64,000 bases of DNA from Bactrocera neohumeralis. Its lineage: Eukaryota > Arthropoda > Insecta > Diptera > Tephritidae. Shown piece by piece: positions 55,348 to 64,000 of this stretch. The stretch is from NCBI RefSeq assembly GCF_024586455.1, contig NW_026089623.1, positions 2,849,367 through 2,913,366 on the forward strand, in the 5' to 3' direction. The translations under genes and the position numbers were made by a program. Below the pieces are notes generated by a model that was not told the DNA's origin, made no database searches, and was given only the letters and a program-made list of their open reading frames with translations. Positions within the stretch are counted from its first letter, which is position 1. Every line of letters starts with the position of its first letter.

Positions 55348-58010
55348 GCTTATTAAATATCTGTATATGGAATGCTAACGGTGTTAACCAACATAAATTA
55401 GAGATTATCAGATTTCTGTCTGAAAAGAATATAGATGTAATGCTTATTTCAGAAACTCATCTAACAAATAAAAATAATTTCAATATACCGGGATTTAGGC
55501 TATATGTTACAAATCATCCGGATGGAAAAGCGCATGGTGGCATGGCAGTGTTGATTAGAAATCGTTTAAACCACTATGCCCTAGAATCTCATGCTACTCC
55601 ACAGTTACAAGCTACAACAATATCACTCCAAAATCGGGGTTGTGACTTAAACCTTACGGTTATGTACTGTCCACCTCGTTTTAAAATTACAGAAATCGAG
55701 TTTAAAGACTTTTTTGGAACACTAAGTCAAAGATTTCTAGCAGGTGGAGATTACAACGCAAAACACACGTACTGGGGCTCACGTCTTATTGATCCGAAAG
55801 GACGACAGTTGTACTACACTATTATGAATAAGCATAATAAGCTGGATATAATATCTCCTGGTAAGCCGACATACTGGCCCAGTGATAGAAGAAAAATACC
55901 AGACTTAATAGATTTTGCTGTAGTCAAAAATATATGTAGATAGATCGCTTATGACAGCTGACACATGTACAGACTTATCATCTGATCATTCTCCTGTACT
56001 AATAAAGTTGTACGAACAGCCCATGATATTTGAGCCAAAAGTTTCTCTAACATCATATAAAACTAACTGGTTGAAGTATAGAAAGAATATCAGCAGCCAT
56101 ATCAATATTGATTGCAAAATAAATACAGAAAGAGACATTGATGAAAATATAAGAGAAATTAATGACCTAATAACTAATGCAGCTGTATTGGCAACACCAA
56201 AAAGAAACAATAACCCAGTTGGTTTTAGAAAGATCACCAATAATGAAATAGAGAAACTAGTAAATGAGAAAAGGCGAGCTAGGCGGGGATGGTAGTTAAA
56301 TCGCTTCCCTTCAACTCTGCTTCAACTGAAATCTGCTGTACGAAAGTTAAAAAAAGCGCTTAAACGTGAAGAAGAACACAACACTGAAAATTATATAAAA
56401 AAATTGTGTCCAAATTCTAGCAAGCAAAACTCCCTTTGGAAAGCCCAAAAATCTTGCAAGCCACCAGTAGTTTCCAACATGCCTCTAAGACAGTTGAATG
56501 GTAACTGGGCTCGTAGTGATGAGGATAAAGCAAATTGCTTTGCATATCACCTAGAAAAGGTATTTCAACCCAATTGCCCAAAGAAAAACTTTGAGTTGCC
56601 AACCTTGCCTAATACCTCAAACGAGTCGCATGTGTCTATTAGGACTTCTACTTCTGAAGTTACTAGAATAATAAAAGAACTAAACCTAAAAAAGTCACCA
56701 GGATATGATAATATTACCCCAAAAATGCTAATTGAGTTACCAAATATTGCCATAGAAGTGCTCTCTTTGATCTTCAATGCAATTCTTAATCTCGGACACT
56801 ATCCTAATTCATGGAAAAAGTCGCAGATTATCTTGATAGACAAACCTGGGAAAGACTTAACACAGCCGTCTTCATACAGACCAATCAGTCTTCTATCCTG
56901 TCTTTCTAAAATATTTGAAAAAGTGTTGCTATCAACACTCTTTCCTCCTCGAAAATAATATAATACCAACGCACAAATTCGGGTTTCGTGAAAAACATAG
57001 CACGATAGAGCAAGTAAATAGAATTACTAACGAAATAAGAAAAGCATTTGAGCACAGAGAGTACCTTTCAGCTATATTTCTAGACGTGGCTCAGGCGTTT
57101 GATAAGGTATGGCTTGAGGGCCTTTTATATAAGATTAAAAATATTCCACCTTCAGAATTGTATAAAACATTGGAGTCTTATTTAAAAAATAGAAAATTTA
57201 TGGTAAAAGTGGGAGATTTCATATCTGATGAAAGACAGATAAGGGCTGGTGTACCACAGGGCAGTGTTTTAGGCCCAACACTATACATCATATATACAGC
57301 AGATCTTCCAACAGCTAATAATATATTGACCTCAACTTTTGCGGTTGACACAGCTTTAGTGAGCCGTAACAAATGCCACATAATAGCATCAAAAATATTA
57401 GCCGAGCACTTAAGGTTTGTCGAAGAATGGCTAGCCAACTGACGTATAAATGTGAATGAACAAAAGTGTAAGCATGTTACATTTTCGCTTAGACTAAAAA
57501 TGTGTCCGGAAGTAAAAATTAATAATATTTTAGTACCCCAAGCGAATGAAGTAACCTATCTTGGTATTCACCTAGATAGAAGACTTACGTGGAGAAAACA
57601 TATATCTAGTAAAATATCTTGCATGAAGATAAGAGCTGCAAATTTAAATTGGCTATTAAATAAAAACTCCAAACTTAGCCTAGACAACAAAGTGCTTTTA
57701 TATAAAGCGGTCATAAAGCCGATTTGGATGTATGGCATTCAACTGTGGGGTACGACCTGTGCTACTAATATAGACATAATACAAAAGGTTCCAATCAAAA
57801 ATGCTTAGATCAATCACGTGTTCGCCATGGTACATGCGTAATGAAAATATCCATAAAGACCTTGGTATTTCTATGGTTAAGAAAGAAGTAGAAGACAGCA
57901 AAATTAAATATATATCTAAACTCCGTGATCACCCAAACCCTTTGGCTAATGCTTTGGTACATTCCTGCAATCAGACACGCCTTAAAAGAAGAGATATGCC
58001 CGCGTACTAA
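55344..58010 (+). pseudogene. LINE ORF2: endonuclease and reverse transcriptase
   Basis: Endonuclease: WNANGVNQHK, LISETHL, GGDYNAKHTYWGS, then after a frame change TDLSSDHSPV. Reverse transcriptase: LNLKKSPGYDNITPKML, SYRPISLLSCLSKIFE, then (frame change) HKFGFREKHSTIEQV, palm A FLDVAQAFDKVW, GVPQGSVLGP, and palm C reading FAVDTAL, where the family has FADD (the Val codon is 57344-57346). A TGA at 57440-57442 interrupts, then VTYLGIHLDRRLTWRKH and IKPIWMYGIQLWGT. Other breaks: 55943, 56295 and 56958 (stop or shift) and near 57786. No RNase H, as normal for jockey. Confidence 0.87.
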
Positions 58011-58157
58011 GGAGCAATGTATCACCAAAACAGCTCAATCATTTGCTTGAGCATGTCTAATGTTTTTAATTAGATTTAAGATTTTATAACTTATTGTTAG
58101 GCTTTTAAAACAAAAAGCAGATTCAATAAATAAAAAGATATTGAAACAAAAAAAAAA

Positions 58158-58838
58158 AACTGTCTCATTAATTAAAAATCTTTATTAACGTTTTTGATTA
58201 TTTGAGAATGCTTTTTCCGTTCTGAGTCCAAAAATCCATTCTTATCAATACAATAACGCTCGCCCTCACAAGAAGGCATAACAATAACAAATGTAAAGAA
58301 AACAAAACGCTTAACGTTCTGCTGGAATATGCTGTAACAGATAATATTGTAATTAAAACTTTGTTCTAGATTCAATGAAGCTGATGCTAACACTGGAGCT
58401 TTAGATTTAACTTTAAGTAAAAACAAGAAAAGACGTTAACTTCGGCGGCACCGAAGCTAATATACCCTTCACAGGTGCATTTCTTTTAGTAATTATGTGT
58501 TCAGTTTGTATGGAAGCTATATGCTATAGTTATCCGGACGGACAGACAGACAGACGGACATGGTTAAATCGACTCAGCTCAACATACTGATCATTTATAT
58601 ATATACTTTATAGGGTCTTCGACGATTCCTTCTGGGTGTTACAAACATCGTGACAAACTTAATATACCCTGTTCAGGGTATAAAAACCAAAATGTATGAA
58701 TATAAGTATTTTGAAAATAAAGATTTGATTTGTATCTTGCAATCCACTAGAACCACACGTGTTCTTATATCATCCGCGCGTTCGCGGATATACAAAATAT
58801 ATATTTTTTTCAAAATTCCCTCGTCGTGGGAATTAATT
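58158..58838 (+). repeat. 3' LTR of the old gypsy, right piece
   Basis: ACTGTCTCATTAATTAAAAATC onward, matching 30632-31064 with small differences and containing the DINE-like insert at 58425-58685. It ends GGGAATTAATT, followed by TGTA. Confidence 0.85.
58425..58685 (+). mobile_element. DINE/mini-me-like repeat, short form
   Basis: Starts AACAAGAAAAGACGTTAAC, has a hairpin TTCGGCGGCACCGAA, a GACG/GACA tract and ends CCCTGTTCAGGGTATAAAA. The same repeat with a long tandem array is at 61798-63850. The middle here jumps directly from GTTATCCG to GACGGACAG. Confidence 0.75.
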
Positions 58839-59293
58839 TGTATAACACCTCGTCTGGCTTTTGAACTTCTGCCAAAATTTGGATCATTCTCAATTGTTCA
58901 TAAATATATGAACATGACACTTTCATTTTTTAAGATAGAATTATATATAGAAAATTATATTTTTGACACAAATAAATTAATACATAAATATACAGATAGA
59001 AATAAAAAACACTATACAATCTACTACTAAGTGTCAAGAGCAATGGTAACCAACAAAATTGTAATATGAAACATGCATCATAAAAATGCGAAAATCGTTG
59101 CCTATCAAATAAAACACATAAATTAGTGTATCCATAAAACCCATATATATAAATGTACAAAATGTACATACTCCAAATACTAATGCACACATACAGCAAC
59201 TGATAACAGAGTATCAACCCGCCAGTGCAATTCACTCATGAATTTAACACGGCGATGCCATTGGCGGTAACCAGTCTACACTATTCATTAGAG
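58839..59293. other. Unassigned flank
   Basis: Sequence outside the old gypsy (starting with its TGTA duplication). AT-rich, no gene or recognised repeat. Confidence 0.5.
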
Positions 59294-59576
59294 CAGGCCT
59301 GTCCAACATACGGCCCCCGGGCCACCATCCGGCTCGCATAGGCCCTTCATCCGGCCCGCCATCTCTTATAGTCTTTGGGCATCCCAGTTGTATAGGCCTG
59401 ATACACGTGATGGATAAAGTAGTGCAGACAGTTAATTTTATACGCGCAAGAGGGCTTAACCACAGACAGTTCCAGGCTTTTCTGGCTGATGTCGGTTCAG
59501 ATCACGAAGACATTGTATACTTAAGTCGCGTTCGCTGGCTCAGCAGAGCAGCCACACTAAAACGATTCTATTTCCA
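59294..59576 (+). pseudogene. hAT element 5' end with transposase fragment
   Basis: CAGGCCTGTCCAACATACGG at 59294 is a hAT-type terminus (CAGGC.TGTCCAA...CGGCCC). From 59407 an open stretch reads DKVVQTVNFIRARGLNHRQF, QAFLADVG and VRWLSRAATLKRFY, as in BED-zinc-finger hAT transposases (NFIRARGLNHRQF...RWLSRG..L.RF). The internal zinc-finger part is missing, and the element breaks off at 59576 into the duplicated LINE block. Confidence 0.7.
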
Positions 59577-61541
59577 AAAAGAAACAATAACCCAGTTGGT
59601 TTTAGAAAGATCACCAATAATGAAATAGAGAAACTAGTAAATGAGAAAAGGCGAGCTAGGCGGGGATGGTAGTTAAATCGCTCCCCTTCAACTCTGCTTC
59701 AACTGAAATCTGCTGTACGAAAGTTAAAAAAAGCGCTTAAACGTGAAGAAGAACACAACACTGAAAATTATATAAAAAAATTGTGTCCAAATTCTAGCAA
59801 GCAAAACTCCCTTTGGAAAGCCCAAAAATCTTGCAAGCCACCAGTAGTTTCCAACATGCCTCTAAGACAGTTGAATGGTAACTGGGCTCGTAGTGATGAG
59901 GATAAAGCAAATTGCTTTGCATATCACCTAGAAAAGGTATTTCAACCCAATTGCCCAAAGAAAAACTTTGAGTTGCCAACCTTGCCTAATACCTCAAACG
60001 AGTCGCATGTGTCTATTAGGACTTCTACTTCTGAAGTTACTAGAATAATAAAAGAACTAAACCTAAAAAAGTCACCAGGATATGATAATATTACCCCAAA
60101 AATGCTAATTGAGTTACCAAATATTGCCATAGAAGTGCTCTCTTTGATCTTCAATGCAATTCTTAATCTCGGACACTATCCTAATTCATGGAAAAAGTCG
60201 CAGATTATCTTGATAGACAAACCTGGGAAAGACTTAACACAGCCGTCTTCATACAGACCAATCAGTCTTCTATCCTGTCTTTCTAAAATATTTGAAAAAG
60301 TGTTGCTATCAACACTCTTTCCTCCACGAAAATAATATAATACCAACGCACCAATTCGGGTTTCGTGAAAAACATAGCACGATAGAGCAAGTAAATAGAA
60401 TTACTAACGAAATAAGAAAAGCATTTGAGCACAGAGAGTACTTTCAGCTATATTTCTAGACGTGGCTCAGGCGTTTGATAAGGTATGGCTTGAGGGCCTT
60501 TTATATAAGATTAAAAATATTCCACCTTCAGAATTGTATAAAACATTGGAGTCTTATTTAAAAAATAGAAAATTTATGGAAAAAGTGGGAGATTTCATAT
60601 CTGATGAAAGACAGATAAGGGCTGGTGTACCACAGGGCAGTGTTTTAGGCCCAACACTATACATCATATATACAGCAGATCTTCCAACAGCTAATAATAT
60701 ATTGACCTCAACTTTTGCGGTTGACACAGCTTTAGTGAGCCGTAACAAATGCCACATAATAGCATCAAAAATATTAGCCGAGCACTTAAGGTTTGTCGAA
60801 GAATGGCTAGCCAACTGACGTATAAATGTGAATGAACAAAAGTGTAAGCATGTTACATTTTCGCTTAGACTAAAAATGTGTCCGGAAGTAAAAATTAATA
60901 ATATTTTAGTACCCCAAGCGAATGAAGTAACCTATCTTGGTATTCACCTAGATAGAAGACTTACGTGGAGAAAACATATATCTAGTAAAATATCTTGCAT
61001 GAAGATAAGAGCTGCAAATTTAAATTGGCTATTAAATAAAAACTCCAAACTTAGCCTAGACAACAAAGTGCTTTTATATAAAGCGGTCATAAAGCCGATT
61101 TGGATGTATGGCATTCAACTGTGGGGTACGACCTGTGCTACTAATATAGACATAATACAAAGGTTCCAATCAAAAATGCTTAGATCAATCACGTGTTCGC
61201 CATGGTACATGCGTAATGAAAATATCCATAAAGACCTTGGTATTTCTATGGTTAAGAAAGAAGTAGAAGACAGCAAAATTAAATATATATCTAAACTCCG
61301 TGATCACCCAAACCCTTTGGCTAATGCTTTGGTACATTCCTGCAATCAGACACGCCTTAAAAGAAGAGATATGCCCGCGTACTAAGGAGCAATGTATCAC
61401 CAAAACAGCTCAATCATTTGCTTGAGCATGTCTAATGTTTTTAATTAGATTTAAGATTTTATAACTTATTGTTAGGCTTTTAAAACAAAAAGCAGATTCA
61501 ATAAATAAAAAGATATTGAAACAAAAAAAAAAACTGTCTCA
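59577..61541 (+). pseudogene. Second copy of LINE ORF2 3' part
   Basis: Near identical to 56198-58157 base for base, including the stop after RARRGW (59668), the break after LFPPRK (60335), palm C FAVDTAL (Val codon 60720-60722), the TGA at 60816-60818, and the poly-A end. The few differences I see: one base missing near 60440, V/E change near 60580, one A fewer near 61160. It lacks the LINE 5' half and ORF1. Shared defects argue for copying at the DNA level. Confidence 0.88.
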
Positions 61542-61797
61542 TTAATTAAAAGTCTTTATTAACGTTTTTGATTATTTGAGAATGCTTTTTCCGTTCTGAG
61601 TCCAAAAATCCATTCTTATCAATACAATAACGCTCGCCCTCACAAGAAGGCATAACAATAACAAATGTAAAGAAAACAAAACGCTTAACGTTCTGCTGGA
61701 ATATGCTGTAACAGATAATATTGTAATTAAAACTTTGTTCTAGATTCAATGAAGCTGATGCTAACACTTGAGCTTTAGATTTAACTTTAAGTAAAAA

Positions 61798-63850
61798 CAA
61801 GAAAAGACGTTAACTTCGGCGGCACCGAAGCTAATATACCCTTCACAGGTGCATTTCTTTTAGTAATTATGTGTTCAGTTTGTATGGAAGCTATATGCTA
61901 TAGTTATCCGATCTGAACAATTTTTTCGGGGATTACATTGTTGCCTTAGAAAATAATCTATACCTAATTTGGTGAAGATACATTGTCAAATGTGAAAGTT
62001 TTCCATACAAGATGTTGATTCCGATCGTTCAGTTTGTATGGTAGCTATATGCTATAGTTAACCGATCTGACCACTTTCTTCGGAGATTACATTGTTGCCT
62101 TAGAAAATAAGCTATACCAAATTTGGTGAAGATACATTGTCAAACGTGAAAGTTTTCCATACAAGAACTTGATTCCGATCGTTCAGTTTGTATGGTAGCT
62201 ATATGCTATAGTTAACCGATCTGACCAATTTCTTCGGAGATTACATTGTTGCCTTAGAAAATAAGCTATACCAAATTTGGTGAAGATACATTGTCAAATG
62301 TGAAAGTTTTCCATACAAGAACTTGATTCCGATCGTTCAGTTTGTATGGTAGCTATATGCTATAGTTAACCGATCTGACCAATTTCTTCGGAGATTACAT
62401 TGTTGCCTTAGAAATAAGTTTGTACCAAATTTGGTGAAGATACATTGTCAAATGTGAAAGTTTTCCATACAAGAACTTGATTCCGATCGTTCAGTTTGTA
62501 TGGTAGCTATATGCTACAGTTAACCGATCTGACCACTTTCTTCGGAGATTACATTGTTGATGACCACTTTCTACGGAGATTACATTATTGCCTTAGAAAA
62601 TGATCTGTACCTAATTTGGTGAAGATACATTGTCAAATGTGAAAGTTTTCCATACAAAAACTTGATTCCGATCGTTCAGTTTATATGGCAGCTATATGTT
62701 ATAGTTAACCGATCTGAGCACTTTCTTCGGAGATTACATTGTTGCCTTAGAAAATAATCTATACCGAATTTGGAGAAGATACATTGTCAAATGTGAAAGT
62801 GTTCCATACAAGAACTTGATTCCGATCGTTCAGTTTGTATGGTAGCTATATGCTTAAGTTAACCGATCTGACCACTTTCTTCGGAAATTACATTGTTGCC
62901 TTAGAAAATAATCTATACCAAATTTGGAGAAGATACATTGTCAAATGTGAAAGTTTTCCATACAAGAACTTGATTCCGATCGTTCAGTTTGTATGGTCGC
63001 TATATGCTATAGTTAACCGATCTGACCAATTTCTACAGAGATTACATTGTTGCCTTAGAAAATAATCTATACCAAATTTGGAGAAGATACATTGTCAAAT
63101 GTGAAAGTTTTCCATACAAGAACTTGATTCCGATCGTTCAGTTTGTATGGTAGCTATATGCTAAATTTAACCGATCTGACCACTTTCTTCGGAGATTACA
63201 TTGTTGCCTTAGAAATAAATTTGTACCAAATTTGGTGAAGATACATTGTCAAATGTGAAAGTTTTCCATACAAGAACTTGATTCCGATCGTTCAGTTTGT
63301 ATCGTGGCTATATGCTATAGTTAACCGATCTGACCAATTTCTTCGGAAATTACATTGTTGCCTTAGAAAATAATCCATACCAAATTTGGTGAAGATACAT
63401 TGTCAAATGTGAAAGTTTTTCATTCAAGAACTTGATTCCGATCGTTCAGTTATGCTATAGTTAACCGATCTGACCAATTTCTTCGGAGACTACAGTGTTG
63501 CCTTAGAAAATAATTTGTACCAAATTTGGTGAAGATACATTGTCAAATGTGAAAGTTTTCCATACAAGAACTTGATTCCAATCGTTCAGTTTATATGGCA
63601 GCTATATGTTATAGTGGTCCGATATCGGCCGTTCCGACAAATGAACTCTTTCTTAAAAACTGAGGGACTAGTTCGTATATATACATACAGACGGACGGAC
63701 GGACGGACAGACAGACAGACGGACATGGTTAAATCGACTCAGCTCAACATACTGATCATTTATATATATACTTTATAGGGTCTTCGACGATTCCTTCTGG
63801 GTGTTACAAACATCGTGACAAACTTAATATACCCTGTTCAGGGTATAAAA
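61798..63850 (+). mobile_element. DINE/mini-me-like repeat, long form
   Basis: Same ends and hairpin as 58425-58685 (AACAAGAAAAGACG ... TTCAGGGTATAAAA). It contains the 154-bp array and a (GACG/GACA) tract at 63690-63725. Confidence 0.78.
61872..63620 (+). repeat. 154-bp tandem repeat, about 11 copies
   Basis: GTTCAGTTTGTATGG-type starts fall at 61872, 62027, 62181, 62335, 62489, 62674, 62828, 62982, 63136, 63290, 63444 and 63584: 154 (once 155) apart, except one 185 (31-bp internal duplication at ~62560) and one 140 (14-bp deletion at ~63451). Units are highly similar. Open frames inside are artefacts. Confidence 0.92.
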
Positions 63851-64000
63851 ACCAAAATGTATGAATATAAGTATTTTGAAAATAAAGATTTGATTTGTAT
63901 CTTGCAATCCACTAGAACCACACGTGTTCTTATATCATCCGCGCGTTCGCGGATATACAAAATATATATTTTTTTCAAAATTCCCTCGTCGCGGGAATTA

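Larger units (their letters stand above)
53668..58157 (+). mobile_element. Jockey-type LINE, full length, inactive
   Basis: Starts GTGTCTGTTACAGTGTTCAAG and ends in poly-A (58148-58157). An 11-bp target duplication (one mismatch) flanks it. ORF1 and ORF2 overlap by four bases (ATGA at 55344-55347). It sits in the gypsy 3' LTR. ORF2 carries stops and a changed catalytic residue. Confidence 0.9.
30557..58838 (+). mobile_element. Old gypsy-type LTR retrotransposon split by many insertions (28.3 kb)
   Basis: The 5' LTR (30557-31064) begins AGTTAACGACAGCC and ends GGGAATTAATT. The 3' LTR begins at 53583 and ends GGGAATTAATT at 58838. TGTA flanks both ends (30553-30556; 58839-58842), and a gypsy primer site follows the 5' LTR. 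Between them come gag, RT, RNase H, integrase and env remnants in the right order, each broken. The inserted pieces are a mini-me-like repeat, a piggyBac-like element, a BEL/Pao element, a jockey-type LINE and a DINE-like repeat. Removing them would leave a gypsy of roughly normal size. Confidence 0.85.
61542..64000 (+). repeat. Second copy of the gypsy 3' LTR right piece with DINE-like insert
   Basis: Repeats 58158-58838 with the same insert point. The window ends three or four bases before the LTR end (GGGAATTA). The insert is much longer here because of the tandem array. Confidence 0.85.

Noticed and set aside
61872..63620. CRISPR-like regular array
   Set aside because: Units are 154 bp with no separate spacers, and the genome is eukaryotic; it is a simple tandem repeat.

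Overview
The window is a piece of AT-rich insect chromosome, most probably from a higher fly. My guess is a tephritid fruit fly, from the mix of gypsy/errantivirus, BEL/Pao, jockey, I-type LINE, mariner, piggyBac, P-type and mini-me/DINE-like repeats; this species guess is inference. I found no convincing host gene. Nearly everything that can be named is a transposable element (TE), and most copies are broken. There is one assembly gap of 100 N (33003-33102).

Left part (1-10365): a partial reverse-strand BEL-type LTR; a ~3.1 kb DNA transposon with unusually long inverted ends around a decayed transposase (1203-4301); a short hAT-like MITE (4491-4990); LINE scraps; a large foldback repeat (6742-7059); and the 3' half of an I-type LINE on the minus strand. 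A young gypsy/errantivirus (10366-17037) with near-identical LTRs and a TATA target duplication sits inside that LINE. The other half of the LINE resumes at 17042.

Middle (17042-30556): the rest of the I-type LINE, a reverse-strand BEL gag fragment, a broken mariner, R1-like and other LINE pieces, two oppositely oriented Helitron coding fragments, palindromic MITEs, a mini-me-like repeat carrying its own nested MITE, and a 5'-truncated LINE with RNase H.

Right part (30557-58838): one old gypsy-type element, bounded by LTRs and by the same 4-bp TGTA on both sides although its ends are now 28 kb apart. It has been stuffed with later insertions: a mini-me-like repeat in the leader, a piggyBac-like element at TTAA inside pol (33994-36605), a 13.1 kb BEL/Pao element inside pol (37459-50542, GAATT duplication), a jockey-type LINE in the 3' LTR (53668-58157), and a DINE-like repeat further along that LTR. 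The BEL element in turn holds two mariner copies and a P-type, THAP-domain transposon whose 5' half appears inverted relative to its 3' half.

Right edge (58839-64000): a short unassigned flank, the start of a hAT element, then a second copy of the LINE 3' half, LTR remnant and DINE-like repeat. This second copy shares all the inactivating changes of the first, so it looks like a segmental duplication. Its DINE-like repeat holds about eleven tandem 154-bp units that the first copy lacks.
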